The position numbers were made by a program, and so were the translations under genes. From assembly GCA_032250895.1 (NCBI GenBank), contig JAVVEZ010000025.1, positions 1-42,414 of the forward strand: DNA of 42,414 bases, in the 5' to 3' direction. The DNA is from JAVVEZ01 sp032250895 (GTDB lineage: Bacteria > Pseudomonadota > Gammaproteobacteria > Pseudomonadales > Pseudohongiellaceae). Under the pieces are notes generated by a model. It saw only the letters and a list, made by a program, of their open reading frames with translations, searched no databases and was not told the DNA's origin. Below, one piece after another: positions 17,020-27,157 of the stretch (position 1 is the stretch's first letter; each line of letters opens with the position of its first letter).

Positions 17020-18522
17020 TCAGACGATATACAGCATGGCAAAGCCGGCTACCAGGGTACACACGATAAAATAAGGCAAGGCCATCCAGACCATGCGGCC
17101 ATAACCCAGGCGGATCCTGGGCGCAATCGAAGACATCAGCAGGAACAGAAAGGCTGCCTGCCCATTGGGTGTGGACATGCTGGGAATCCCCGTACCCATC
17201 ACCACGGCGACCGACTGGGCCTCGAAGAGCTCACGGCTGACCAGGCCCTGGTCAAGCGCCATTTTGAGCTGGTCCATATAGATGGTGGCGACAAACACGT
17301 TGTCACTGATGGCTGACAGGAAGCCATTGGTCAGGAACACCATGAAGACCTGCATCTGCCCGTCCATCGCCAGTACCCACTGAATCACTGGCTTGAACAT
17401 GTCCTGGGTATCTATCATCGCGACAATGACATAGAAGACGACCAACAGGGATGCAAAGGGCAGTCCGGGCGTGAAGGCCTCGGCCAGGCGATGCTCGTCG
17501 GTGACGCCGGTCATGGACGAAGCCACGATGATGACGGCCAGGCCGATCAGACCAATCTCCGCCAGATGCAATGACAAGGCAATGACCATCAATACCGCGA
17601 CAATCCCCTGCACCACCATCACGAAACCTTCGGTGGCGGCAGCCGACTGGCGCAATTTGCGATCTTCATCCAGCAATATCTGCCGGACATTGACCGGCAG
17701 TTCCGCACCAAAACCAAACCAGCGATATTTCTCAATCACGACACAGGTTGCAAAGCCGGCAAACAAGGTCGGGATGGTGGCAGGGCTCACCATCAGGATG
17801 AACTGCATGAAGCTCCAGCCCGCCTCCGTGCCGATCACGATGTTTTCCGGTTCCCCCACCAGCGTACACACTCCGCCGATGGCCGTTCCCACTGCGCCAT
17901 GCATCAGCAGACCACGCAGGAAGGCCCGGAATTTGTCCAGGTCTTCACGGTGCAGTGCGTCAATATGATTGTCATCGGGATCCGGATCATCGTGATAGCC
18001 GGCACGCGATGCCACCCGTTCATAGACCTCGTAGAAACCGGTGGCAATGGCCACCAGCACCGCCAGGATCGTCAGTGCGTCGAGAAAAGCGGAAAGCACC
18101 GCCACCACTATGATGGTGACAAGGTTCATGATAATCCGGGACTTGATGCTCAGCAGCACATGGTTGATCATGCGGAACAGCATTTCCCTGAGGAAGTGCA
18201 CCCCCGCCACCATGAAAATCACCAGCAGAATCACCGGCAAGCCATGCTCCACTTCTTCATAGACCACGTGCGTATCGGTGAGTGCAAGAGCCAGGGCCTG
18301 CAGCGCCAGCAAACCACCTGGCTGTAACGGAAAGCACTTCAGCGCCATGGCCAGGGTGCCGATGAATTCGACCAGAATGAACCAGGATGTCAGCAATGGC
18401 CCTGCAGTAAAGTAGAGCACGACATTCAGGATCAGGCAGAAAATCACACCCTGCTTGTACCACTGCGGAGCATTCCCCAGAAAAAGACCAAAAGGTGTTG
18501 AATGACTCCGGCTGACGCTCAT
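17020..18522 (-). CDS. nhaB: Na+/H+ antiporter NhaB
   Basis: 500 residues with about twelve membrane segments, the usual NhaB length. The ATG at 18522 is preferred over an in-frame GTG at 18534 because a GGAGAG ribosome site stands directly before it. Recognisable blocks are the N-terminal FLGNAPQWYK, FLDALTILAVL, the stretch DKFRAFLRGLLMHGAVGTAIGGVCTLVGEPENIVIG and the late SAISDNVFVATIY with GTGIPSMSTPNGQAAFLFL. NhaB exchanges sodium for protons across the inner membrane and supports pH and salt tolerance, which fits the osmoadaptation genes elsewhere in the window. Upstream is a 292-base gap that carries palindromic repeats. Confidence 0.93.
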   Translation of the reverse strand: MSVSRSHSTPFGLFLGNAPQWYKQGVIFCLILNVVLYFTAGPLLTSWFILVEFIGTLAMALKCFPLQPGGLLALQALALALTDTHVVYEEVEHGLPVILLVIFMVAGVHFLREMLFRMINHVLLSIKSRIIMNLVTIIVVAVLSAFLDALTILAVLVAIATGFYEVYERVASRAGYHDDPDPDDNHIDALHREDLDKFRAFLRGLLMHGAVGTAIGGVCTLVGEPENIVIGTEAGWSFMQFILMVSPATIPTLFAGFATCVVIEKYRWFGFGAELPVNVRQILLDEDRKLRQSAAATEGFVMVVQGIVAVLMVIALSLHLAEIGLIGLAVIIVASSMTGVTDEHRLAEAFTPGLPFASLLVVFYVIVAMIDTQDMFKPVIQWVLAMDGQMQVFMVFLTNGFLSAISDNVFVATIYMDQLKMALDQGLVSRELFEAQSVAVVMGTGIPSMSTPNGQAAFLFLLMSSIAPRIRLGYGRMVWMALPYFIVCTLVAGFAMLYIV

Positions 18523-18621
18523 GCTTCTCTCCACTTGTTTGTTCTTGATTTGAAAAATATCGATCGATGGTCATACGGGACACACGCAGGGAGAATCCAG
18601 CCAATGCTGTGCATAATAAGC

Positions 18622-18722
18622 CTTGCCTGCTTCATCATCCCTGCGTAAGCCGTCATCCCCGTGGGCGGGGGATCCAGCAAGGCAAGAGATGCATCCGTAC
18701 AGAACTCCCTGGAGAAGTTCTG
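18622..18722. repeat. REP-like palindromic repeats between nhaB and the APC permease gene
   Basis: The stretch has nested inverted repeats: CTTGCC (18622-18627) with GGCAAG (18681-18686), ATCCCC (18655-18660) with GGGGAT (18668-18673), and CAGAACT with AGTTCTG near 18700-18722. The central part (GTCATCCCCGTGGGCGGG and following bases) resembles the REP-type palindromes common between gammaproteobacterial genes. It may end transcripts or stabilise mRNA ends of the permease gene. Confidence 0.55.
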
Positions 18723-18814
18723 AATAAGCGCCCCGATACGTCTCATCCGGTAATTGCAGGGGCGCAGGATAAACCAGTTCCGGCAGGCATTCAATTTATA
18801 TGGAAAATGAAGCC

Positions 18815-20233
18815 TCAGCTCTGAGTGGCCAATTTACTGCGCTTCATCGAATAGAAGAAATAAATCACCAGGCCTATTGTCAGCCAGATGCCGAAGCGCA
18901 GCCAGGTAATACCGGGCAATGCCGCCATCAACAGACCACAGGAGACGACACCGAGAACCGGCAGCACGGGACCAAAGGGAGCCCGGAAGGAACGTGGCAC
19001 ATCCGGATGCAGCACACGCAGGGCCAGTACCCCCAGACAAACCATCACAAAGGCCGACAGCGTGCCGATGTTCACCAGCTCCGCCAACTGGCCGAGAGGA
19101 ACGAAGCCGGCAGTCAGCGCCATCAGCACGCCGGTAAAAACGATGGCCCGCACCGGCGTCCGGGTGCGTGGATGAATCACCGCAAAAAATGTCGGCAACA
19201 GGCCGTCCCTCGACATCGCAAACAGGATCCGGGTCAATCCATAATAAAGCACCAGCATGACCGTCGTAATACCGGCAATGGCACCGGCAGCCACCAGGCC
19301 CGAGGCACCGTTGAAGCCGATCAGCTGCAGGGCATGAGCCACCGGGGAGGGAACATTGAGCTCGGTATAGGACACGATACCCGTCAACAGGCCGGCCACG
19401 ACAATGTAGAGCGCCGTGCAGATCAGCAGGGAGGCCATGATGCCGATGGGCAGGTCCCGCTGTGGATTGCGGGCTTCTTCAGCGGCGGTGGAGACGGCAT
19501 CAAACCCGATATAGGCAAAAAAGATGATGGCGGCACCGGCCAGCACGCCGACCGGTTTACCCGTCGGCCCCTCGCTGAACCAGCCAAAGGGCATGAAGGG
19601 AGACCAGTTTTCCGGATCGACATTGAACGCCGCGATCCCGATAAACACGGCAATGGTCAGCAGCTTGACGAAAACCATGATCAGGTTGAAACGTGCGCTC
19701 TCTTTGATGCCCACACTCAGCAGCAGCATCAATACCAGTACGATCAGCAGGGCCGGCAGGTTGACAATCCCGCCGAGGCTGGGGGCCCGGGTCAGAGCCG
19801 AGGGCAGGTTCAGACCCATGGCCGTCATGGCATTGTCAAAATAGCCGGACCAGCCATTGGCCACAGCCGCCACGGCAACGCTGTATTCGAGCAGCAGAAT
19901 CCAGCCGATGCACCAGGCAAACAATTCACCGAAGGCCGCATAGCTGTAACCATAGGCGCTGCCGCAACCGCCCACAATGGAAGCCAGCTCGGCATAGGCC
20001 ATGGCGGCAAAACCGCAGGCCAGACCAGCCACCACGAAGGACAGAATGACGGCCGGTCCGGCCTGGGTGGCAGCGGCAATGCCGGTCAGCACAAAGATGC
20101 CGGTACCGATAATGGCGCCAATGCCAAGAATCGTCAGATCCAGAGCCCCCAGATAACGATGCAGACCACTGTCGGCAACCTCGTCATGGCTGCGCATTTT
20201 TTTTCTGAATATTGCTGCCATCATTTTCGTCAC
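18815..20233 (-). CDS. APC-family amino acid permease
   Basis: About 472 residues with twelve to fourteen membrane segments. The start is placed at GTG 20233, which follows GGGGAG; ATG at 20224 is equally possible. Helix 1 carries GIGAIIGTGIFVLTG, the unwound substrate-binding segment of the APC family, and FFAYIGFDAVSTAAEEARNPQRDLP is the helix 6 region. The overall pattern matches the YfnA/CAT branch of cationic or broad amino acid transporters; the exact substrate cannot be read. The gene begins 33 bases after purL on the same strand, so it may be cotranscribed with it. The downstream spacer holds REP-like hairpins. Confidence 0.88.
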   Translation of the reverse strand: MTKMMAAIFRKKMRSHDEVADSGLHRYLGALDLTILGIGAIIGTGIFVLTGIAAATQAGPAVILSFVVAGLACGFAAMAYAELASIVGGCGSAYGYSYAAFGELFAWCIGWILLLEYSVAVAAVANGWSGYFDNAMTAMGLNLPSALTRAPSLGGIVNLPALLIVLVLMLLLSVGIKESARFNLIMVFVKLLTIAVFIGIAAFNVDPENWSPFMPFGWFSEGPTGKPVGVLAGAAIIFFAYIGFDAVSTAAEEARNPQRDLPIGIMASLLICTALYIVVAGLLTGIVSYTELNVPSPVAHALQLIGFNGASGLVAAGAIAGITTVMLVLYYGLTRILFAMSRDGLLPTFFAVIHPRTRTPVRAIVFTGVLMALTAGFVPLGQLAELVNIGTLSAFVMVCLGVLALRVLHPDVPRSFRAPFGPVLPVLGVVSCGLLMAALPGITWLRFGIWLTIGLVIYFFYSMKRSKLATQS

Positions 20234-20265
20234 TACTCTCCCCTGAAATCTTCCCAAGAGCTTCC

Positions 20266-23200
20266 TCAACCCAGCCAGACCCTGGCATTGCGGAACATCC
20301 TCAGCGTAGGGCCATCCTGCTGCCAGTCATCAGGATGCCAGGCATTGGTGACGCTGCGAAAGACCCGCTCCGGATGCGGCATCATGATCGTCACGCGGCC
20401 ATCCTGATTGCACAGTCCGGCAATTCCCCCGGGGGAACCATTGGGATTGGCCGGATAGTTTTCGGTGACCTGACCGTAATTGTCCACATACTGCAACACC
20501 AGGGTAGCGCTGGCAAGGGCGCTCCGCTCGCGCTGCGCATCGGCAAAGACCGCCCGGCCCTCACCATGGGCAACGGCGATCGGGAACCTCGAGGTCTCCA
20601 TGCCCATCAGGAAAACCGACGCTGAAGCGGCCACCCGGACCAGCACGTTACGGGCCTCAAACTGTTCGGACTGATTGCGGACAAAGCGGGGCCAGTGCTC
20701 ACTGCCGGGGATCAATTCGTGCAGATTCGACAGCATCTGACAACCATTGCAGATACCCAGGGCGAGCGTGCCGGGCCGCTTGAAAAACTGCTCGAACTGT
20801 TCCCTGGCCTGGGGATTGAAGAGTATCGACTTGGCCCAGCCCTCACCGGCACCCAGCACATCGCCATAGGAAAAGCCGCCGCAGGCCACCAGGGCATCAA
20901 AGCGATCCAGGCTCACCCTGCCACTGTGAATGTCGCTCATATGCACATCCACGCTGGCAAAGCCCGCGCGATCAAAAGCCGCCGCCATTTCCATCTGGCC
21001 ATTGACCCCCTGCTCTCTGAGCACGGCAATGACAGGCCTGGCGCCACTGCTGATATAGGGCGCGGCAATATCGTCATTGAGATCAAAGCCCAGCTCAACG
21101 TTCAGGCCTGGATTCGAGGCATCCAGAATACTGTCGAATTCCTGCTGCGCACAGTCGGCGTTGTCGCGCAGGCTCTGCAGCCGATAACTGGTTTCCGCCC
21201 AGATCCGCTGATAGTGAATGCGGCTGTTGCCAAGAATTTCGCTATCGCCAAAGCTGAAACCGATGTGTTCACTGGCATTGGCTTCACCAAGTTCACAGCA
21301 AATGTCGGCAATGCCCATTTCCTCGGCCAGTGTCATCAGCTCTGCCAGCTGCGCGTTACGCACCTGGATGACCGCCCCCAGTTCCTCACTGAACAGCGTG
21401 TCCATCAGGCCCTGGGCGTTGCTGACGGCATCGAGATGGATATCGAGGCCACAATGACCGGCGAAAGCCATCTCCAGCAAGGTCACCAACAAACCGCCGT
21501 CCGAGCGATCATGGTAGGCCAGCAGCAAGCCGCGTTCGAGACCCTGCTGGATAAAGGCAAAAAAGGTCTTCAGATCATGCGCACTGTGCAGGTCGGGCGT
21601 TTCATCACCCAGTTGCTGATAAACCTGCGCCAGTGCCGAGCCTCCCAGCCGGTTGGAGCCCAGGCCCAGATCGATCAGCAGCAGCGTGCTGGGCCCCTGA
21701 TCGATTCGCAGCTGCGGGGTCAGCGTAAGGCGCACATCCTGCACTGGCGCAAAGGCGGAAATCACCAGGGACAGAGGCGCCGACACGCTCTTGCTGCCTG
21801 CAGCTTGTCCCCACAGGGTACGCATCGACATGGAATCCTTGCCCACAGGTATGGTAATGCCCAGTTCCGGACACAGTTCCATACCGACAGTTCTCACCGT
21901 GTCATAGAGGTTTTTATCTTCTCCGGGATAACCTGCCGCCGCCATCCAGTTGGCGGAGAGTTTGATATCACCCAGTTTGGCGATACGGGTACAGGCAATA
22001 TTGGTGATGGCCTCCGCCACCGCCATACGTCCCGAGGCCGGCGCGTCGATCAGGGCCAGCGGACTGCGCTCGCCCATCGCCATGGCCTCCCCCCGCTGAG
22101 AATCATAGGCAATGGTGGTAACGGCAGCATCGGCCACCGGCACCTGCCACGGGCCCACCATCTGTTCCCGGGCCACCATCCCGGTGATCGAGCGATCGGC
22201 GATGGTAATGAGAAAGCTCTTGCTGGCCACGGCCGGCAGTCGCAACACCCGCTCCGCTGCCTCGGCCAGATCGATGCCCGTGCCGACAAAGGGCTGATGC
22301 GTCTGTTTGACGCTCTTGATATTCCGGTGCATTTTGGGTGGTTTGCCAAACAACACCGCCATCGGCAGTGCGATGGGCTGGTTGTCGAAATGGCGGTCGT
22401 GCAGCGCCAGCTGCAAGTCTTCGGTGGCCTGGCCGACAATCGCCAGCGGACAGCGTTCACGGGCGCAGATGGCCTGAAAATCGGCAAGAGCGGCGGGACT
22501 GACGGCCAGCACATAGCGTTCCTGGGCTTCATTGCACCAGATTTCCAGGGGGGACATGCCAGGCTCTGCACTGGGGATATCCCGGAGCTGGAAGACCCCG
22601 CCACGCCCGCCGTCCTTGACCAGTTCCGGCAAGGCATTGGACAGCCCGCCGGCCCCGACATCGTGAATGAAACAGATGGGGTTGGCATCCCCCAGTTGCC
22701 AGCATTGGTCAATCACTTCCTGACAGCGCCTTTCCATTTCCGGGTTATCCCGCTGCACCGAGGCAAAATCCAGATCCTGGCTGCTGGTCCCCGAGCTCAT
22801 GGAAGAGGCGGCGCCGCCGCCCAGGCCAATCAACATGGCGGGGCCACCCAGCACAATGAGGTGGGCACCCACCGGAATCACGCCCTTGTCCACATGGCTG
22901 TCACGGATATTGCCGAAGCCGCCGGCCACCATGATGGGCTTGTGATAACCCCGGATATCCTCAACGTTCGGGTCACCCAAAACAGAGGCCGGGCTTTTCG
23001 CTTCAAAGGTGCGAAAGTAACCGCAAAGATTGGGGCGCCCAAATTCATTATTGAAGGCAGCCCCGCCCAGCGGCCCCTCCAGCATGATCTGCAAGGCCGA
23101 CGCAATGTGATCGGGTTTGCCATAGTCCGTTTCCCAGGGCTGGATGAAACCCGGAATCTTCAGGTTGGAAACACTAAACCCGGTAAGCCCCGCCTTTGGT

Positions 23201-24183
23201 TTGCCGCCGACACCGGTTGCGCCCTCATCCCGGATTTCTCCTCCCGAGCCCGTGGACGCACCCGGAAAAGGCGCGATGGCAGTGGGGTGATTGTGGGTCT
23301 CCACCTTGATCAGAATGTGGATGGGTTCGACATGGTAGGCGTAGCGATGACTGCCGGGTTCAGGAAAAAAGCGCCCGGCCTGATGCCCCTGAATGACGGC
23401 GGCGTTGTCCCGATAGGCAGACAGTACGCCTTCGCCATGCCGTTCGTGGGTGTTGCGGATCATCGCAAACAGGGATTTATCCTGGCTCACGCCATCGATG
23501 GTCCAGCTCGCGTTGAAAATCTTGTGCCGGCAGTGCTCGGAATTGGCCTGGGCAAACATCATCAACTCGACATCGCTGGGATTGCGTCTCAGACTCTGGA
23601 AATTTTCGACCAGGTAGCCGATTTCATCCTCAGCCAGGGCCAGCCCCAGTTCCTGATTGGCCCGCTCCAGCGCCGTACGTCCGGTACCCAGCACATTGAC
23701 GCTGTGCATGGTTTTCGGTGTCGTCTGCCGGAACAGCACCTCGGCGTCCTCGACACTATCCAGTACAGCCTGTGTCATGCGGTCGTGCAGCCAGGGTATC
23801 AGCGCGGCCCGGTCCAGTTGCCCAGTCACCGTCAGGGTATAAAGCAGGCCCCGTTCCAGGCGCCTGACTTTGTGCAGGCCACAATTATGGGCAATATCCG
23901 TGGCCTTGCTCGACCACGGTGAAAGGGTGCCGGGCCGGGGAATGACACAAAAAACATCAACGGAGTCTGCTGCCGAAACGGCCGGGGCGGCGGACGCCGT
24001 TCCATAGCTCAGCAGGCGTTCCAGCAGCGTCCGTTCGGTGGCGCTCAGTTCCCCATCCAGATCGGCAAAATGCATATGGTCGGCATGAATCGCGCTGATG
24101 ACAGGAAAGCTGGCCTGCAAGGTGCGCAGCAGTTTATCGGCGGCAAAGGCTGAAAGAGCTGATGCTCCGCGCAGGCTTAGCAT
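20266..24183 (-). CDS. purL: Phosphoribosylformylglycinamidine synthase, single-chain
   Basis: 1305 residues, the length of the large gammaproteobacterial PurL that joins the synthase and glutaminase domains. It makes FGAM from FGAR, ATP and glutamine in the fourth step of purine synthesis in the cytoplasm. The start MLSLRGASALSAF is typical. Visible motifs are HNHPTAIAPFPGASTGSGGEIRDEGATG near 295-320, HDVGAGGLSNALPELV, the second half with DRSDGGLL, and the C-terminal class I glutaminase with GICNGCQML holding the nucleophile Cys and the late HPER. In many relatives purL lies next to mltF and tadA; here mltF is absent and tadA lies about 9 kb upstream. Confidence 0.97.
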   Translation of the reverse strand: MLSLRGASALSAFAADKLLRTLQASFPVISAIHADHMHFADLDGELSATERTLLERLLSYGTASAAPAVSAADSVDVFCVIPRPGTLSPWSSKATDIAHNCGLHKVRRLERGLLYTLTVTGQLDRAALIPWLHDRMTQAVLDSVEDAEVLFRQTTPKTMHSVNVLGTGRTALERANQELGLALAEDEIGYLVENFQSLRRNPSDVELMMFAQANSEHCRHKIFNASWTIDGVSQDKSLFAMIRNTHERHGEGVLSAYRDNAAVIQGHQAGRFFPEPGSHRYAYHVEPIHILIKVETHNHPTAIAPFPGASTGSGGEIRDEGATGVGGKPKAGLTGFSVSNLKIPGFIQPWETDYGKPDHIASALQIMLEGPLGGAAFNNEFGRPNLCGYFRTFEAKSPASVLGDPNVEDIRGYHKPIMVAGGFGNIRDSHVDKGVIPVGAHLIVLGGPAMLIGLGGGAASSMSSGTSSQDLDFASVQRDNPEMERRCQEVIDQCWQLGDANPICFIHDVGAGGLSNALPELVKDGGRGGVFQLRDIPSAEPGMSPLEIWCNEAQERYVLAVSPAALADFQAICARERCPLAIVGQATEDLQLALHDRHFDNQPIALPMAVLFGKPPKMHRNIKSVKQTHQPFVGTGIDLAEAAERVLRLPAVASKSFLITIADRSITGMVAREQMVGPWQVPVADAAVTTIAYDSQRGEAMAMGERSPLALIDAPASGRMAVAEAITNIACTRIAKLGDIKLSANWMAAAGYPGEDKNLYDTVRTVGMELCPELGITIPVGKDSMSMRTLWGQAAGSKSVSAPLSLVISAFAPVQDVRLTLTPQLRIDQGPSTLLLIDLGLGSNRLGGSALAQVYQQLGDETPDLHSAHDLKTFFAFIQQGLERGLLLAYHDRSDGGLLVTLLEMAFAGHCGLDIHLDAVSNAQGLMDTLFSEELGAVIQVRNAQLAELMTLAEEMGIADICCELGEANASEHIGFSFGDSEILGNSRIHYQRIWAETSYRLQSLRDNADCAQQEFDSILDASNPGLNVELGFDLNDDIAAPYISSGARPVIAVLREQGVNGQMEMAAAFDRAGFASVDVHMSDIHSGRVSLDRFDALVACGGFSYGDVLGAGEGWAKSILFNPQAREQFEQFFKRPGTLALGICNGCQMLSNLHELIPGSEHWPRFVRNQSEQFEARNVLVRVAASASVFLMGMETSRFPIAVAHGEGRAVFADAQRERSALASATLVLQYVDNYGQVTENYPANPNGSPGGIAGLCNQDGRVTIMMPHPERVFRSVTNAWHPDDWQQDGPTLRMFRNARVWLG

Positions 24184-24392
24184 AAGAATATGAGTCCTGT
24201 GGGTGAGAAGCCTGCTGATGGCATGCTGAAAATTTCAAGGGCGCTATGGTAATCGAAATCGGCCTGCGTTTATAGGATTATCAGCCCTCTTATCAGCCCT
24301 CTCTCTCGTTCTCCCCCTCGCTCTCACCCCCCGTTCCTGCCGCGTTCCCGGCAGCACAGGGGAACACGGAAGGGGCGGGTTTCAGTCCCGGC

Positions 24393-25382
24393 TCACTCAA
24401 ACGGTGTGGGCCGGGGCGTGGCATCCACAGACGGTGGCAGGATGGGCAGGGTGAAGCTCGGCTGCTCTCCGGTCAGGGTATGCAGAAAGGCCACGATCTG
24501 CGCCGTCTGTGCAGGGCTGAAGCGGCGACCCAATTGCAGGCGGCCCATCAGTTCTACCGCTTCATCCAGGGTATTCACGGCACCGTCATGGAAATAGGGA
24601 TAGGTCAAGGCCACATTGCGCAGCGTGGGCACCTTGAAGACATAACGATCAGCCACATTGCCGGTGACGGCCTCACGGCCGACCTCAGGGCTGTCGGTTT
24701 CATAGGCTGCCAGCAAGCCCATTTTCATGAAGGCGCCACCACCCACCGCCGGCCCATTATGACAACCGGCACAGCCGGCAGACTTGAACAGCTCATAACC
24801 ACTCTTTTCTTCAGCCCTCAGAGCACCGGCATCTCCGCGCAGCCATTGGTCGAACCGTGAATTCGGTGTCACCAGGCTTTCCTCGAATTCCGCTATTGCC
24901 GCCGTGATCCTGTCGATAGTGACACCCGGTGTAGCAAAGACAGCATTAAATTCACGCTCGTAAGCCGGAATCGATGCCAGCACCTCCGTGGCCAGTTCAT
25001 GCGTCGACGCCATTTCGCCTGGGTTGGCCATCGGCCCCCCAGCCTGAGCCTTCAGGTCAGATGCCCGACCATCCCAGAACTGGGCAAGGTTGTAGCGGGC
25101 ATTGAGCACGGTGGGCGCATTGATGGGACCCTGATGCCAGCCATGACCAATGGACGTCGGCAGATTGTCCGTGCCACCCATACTGAGATTGTGGCAGGAG
25201 TTGCAGGAAATAAAACCGGAGCGGGATAGCCTGGGGTCGAAGTAGAGCTTTTTCCCCAGCTCCACCAGGGGCTGATCGAGCCCGGTGGGCACCTCGATCA
25301 CGCTGATCGGTTCAGCCGCCAGGGACGGGGCTGACAGCAAGCCCCCCAGCACCAGGGCCGGGAACAGTGATGGACGAATCAT
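24393..25382 (-). CDS. Diheme cytochrome c peroxidase / MauG-type protein
   Basis: 329 residues from the ATG at 25382, which has a strong ribosome site (GAGGAG) and opens a signal peptide ending at LAA near 23. A longer frame to 25475 lacks a signal and a ribosome site. Heme motifs are CNSCH (60-64) and CAGCH (204-208), the spacing seen in bacterial diheme peroxidases, with FFDPRLS-like YFDPRLSRSG just before the first and QFWDGRA near 101-107. It should act in the periplasm, using electrons from small cytochromes to reduce hydrogen peroxide, or modify a protein as MauG does; the choice cannot be made by eye. It stands between purL and the betaine genes with AT-rich upstream DNA. Confidence 0.85.
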   Translation of the reverse strand: MIRPSLFPALVLGGLLSAPSLAAEPISVIEVPTGLDQPLVELGKKLYFDPRLSRSGFISCNSCHNLSMGGTDNLPTSIGHGWHQGPINAPTVLNARYNLAQFWDGRASDLKAQAGGPMANPGEMASTHELATEVLASIPAYEREFNAVFATPGVTIDRITAAIAEFEESLVTPNSRFDQWLRGDAGALRAEEKSGYELFKSAGCAGCHNGPAVGGGAFMKMGLLAAYETDSPEVGREAVTGNVADRYVFKVPTLRNVALTYPYFHDGAVNTLDEAVELMGRLQLGRRFSPAQTAQIVAFLHTLTGEQPSFTLPILPPSVDATPRPTPFE

Positions 25383-25588
25383 GACCTTATCTCCTCTATA
25401 TTCAGAACGTCTTGTCCGGAAAACTGCATTCGCAGCTTTTACCGAATACCCGGGGAGCACTGTAGAGGACTTCAATAAATATATAAATTAGATTATTTAA
25501 ACCATATCAATAGTTTTATTAAATAATATATAAAGACTCCGAATAACGCGTCATCGCGGCGAAGATTAAAGTAGACGGGGGAAGCAGC

Positions 25589-27157
25589 TCATGGCTGCCG
25601 CTGCCTCCCGCCCTTCGCCGGCGTGACGGCAGCGGACTCGTTCAGCTCTTTGACGAAGGCCACCATGACCAATAGCAGCAGAAAACAGAAAGGCAGACCC
25701 AGGCTGATGGCCCCGGCCTGCAAGGCATTGAGTCCACCGATCAACAATAGAACGATGGCTAGCAGGCCCTCCAGAGAGGCCCAGAAAATTCGCTGCCATA
25801 CCGGTGGATTGGGGTTGCCGCCCGAGGTCAGCATGTCCACCACAAAGGAGCCGGAATCCGAAGAGCTGATAAAAAAAACCGTAATCAAAAAAATCGCCAG
25901 CATGGCCGTCAGATTGGGAAAGGGGAAATGATCCAGCAACACAAAAATGGCCGTGGCGCTATCGGCTTCCACGGCAGCGCCTATCCCGGCCCCGGTGTTC
26001 GTGGCTGCCAGTTCAGCCATTTCGATGTCCAGCGCAGCCCCGCCAAAGACGCCAAACCACAGCAGCGCGACCAGGGTCGGTGCCAGCAATACGCCCAGCA
26101 CGAATTCCCTGATGGTTCGGCCCCTGGAAATTCTGGCGATGAAGGTCGCCACGAAGGGCGCCCAGGAAAGCCACCAGGCCCAATAAAAAATGGTCCAGGC
26201 CTTTTGCCATTCGATGGACCCGAAGACATTGGTCCGCAAACCCAGACCAACCACACTCTGCAGATAGTTGCCCAGATGTTCCGGCAGGCCGCGCAGGAGC
26301 TCGACACTGGGACCTGCCAGCAGTACAAATGCCAACAGGGCCGCCGCCAGCAACATGTTCAGTTCGCTCAGTCGCCGAATGCCCTTGTCGAGTCCGGTTA
26401 CCAGCGAGGTCGTGGCACAGAAGGTTATCAGGACGATGATCAGGGCCTGTGTCAAAGCCGACTGGGAAAAACCATAAAGACTGGAAAGTCCGGCATTGAT
26501 CTGAATGGCGCCAAGGCCAAGCGATGTGGCAAGGCCGAACAGGGTCCCGATGACAGCAAGAATGTCGACGAACTTGCCGGGCAATCGGTGCGTGTGGCTT
26601 TTCAGCAGGGGACGCAGGGTGGAACGGATCGCCAGCGGTTCCTTGCCGCGGTGGTGGAAATAGGCCAGGGAGGCTCCCAAGACCGCGTAGATGGCCCAGG
26701 CATGCAGACCCCAATGAAACACGGAGAGCTGTATCGCGTCCCTGGCCGCCGCCAGACTCATAGGCTCGGCGGCGGGCGGATGCAGAAAATGCAGAACCGG
26801 TTCGGCCACCCCGAAAAAAACCAGGCCGATGCCCATGCCGGCACTGAACAGCATCGACAGCCAACTGAGCAGACTGAAATCCGGCTGGCTATCATCCGCT
26901 CCCAGCTTGACATGAGCATGGCGTGAAAAGATCAGCCAGATGGCGAAAGCCAGCAACAGACTCACTGTCAGCGAGAAAAACCAGGAAAAGCCTTCTGCGA
27001 TACCATCCTGCAAGGCCAGCAGAAAGGCCCTGAGATCCGGAAGATCGGTCCAGGCGGCAAAGATGACCAGTGTCACAAAGCCAAGGACTGTAAAAAAAAT
27101 CAGCGGATCACTGGAAAATTCTGCCTTGCCTCCCCGCCCGGGTTCTTCAGCTTGCAT
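25589..27157 (-). CDS. BCCT-family betaine/choline/carnitine transporter
   Basis: 522 residues from the ATG at 27157, which overlaps the end of the SDMT gene by 11 bases. Twelve hydrophobic segments are visible. Family signatures are the glycine-rich SAGMGIGLVFFGVAEP in helix 3 and the Trp-rich TIFYWAWWLSWAPFVATFIARISRGRTIREF of helix 8. The GMGIG form is typical of sodium-coupled members such as BetP-type betaine carriers. It probably imports glycine betaine or a precursor, and its place in one transcript with the two methyltransferases suggests recovery of leaked betaine. The C-terminal tail is short and Lys/Arg-rich, unlike the long osmosensing tail of BetP, so activity control may be mainly transcriptional. 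Confidence 0.9.
   Translation of the reverse strand: MQAEEPGRGGKAEFSSDPLIFFTVLGFVTLVIFAAWTDLPDLRAFLLALQDGIAEGFSWFFSLTVSLLLAFAIWLIFSRHAHVKLGADDSQPDFSLLSWLSMLFSAGMGIGLVFFGVAEPVLHFLHPPAAEPMSLAAARDAIQLSVFHWGLHAWAIYAVLGASLAYFHHRGKEPLAIRSTLRPLLKSHTHRLPGKFVDILAVIGTLFGLATSLGLGAIQINAGLSSLYGFSQSALTQALIIVLITFCATTSLVTGLDKGIRRLSELNMLLAAALLAFVLLAGPSVELLRGLPEHLGNYLQSVVGLGLRTNVFGSIEWQKAWTIFYWAWWLSWAPFVATFIARISRGRTIREFVLGVLLAPTLVALLWFGVFGGAALDIEMAELAATNTGAGIGAAVEADSATAIFVLLDHFPFPNLTAMLAIFLITVFFISSSDSGSFVVDMLTSGGNPNPPVWQRIFWASLEGLLAIVLLLIGGLNALQAGAISLGLPFCFLLLLVMVAFVKELNESAAVTPAKGGRQRQP

Noticed and set aside
18800..20407. 535-codon plus-strand frame
   Set aside because: It mirrors the APC permease, with low-complexity His/Gln/Gly composition.
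20695..23922. Very long plus-strand open frame (1075 codons)
   Set aside because: It lies wholly antisense to purL, is rich in His, Gln and Gly as expected of a mirror frame in GC-rich DNA, and has no motif.
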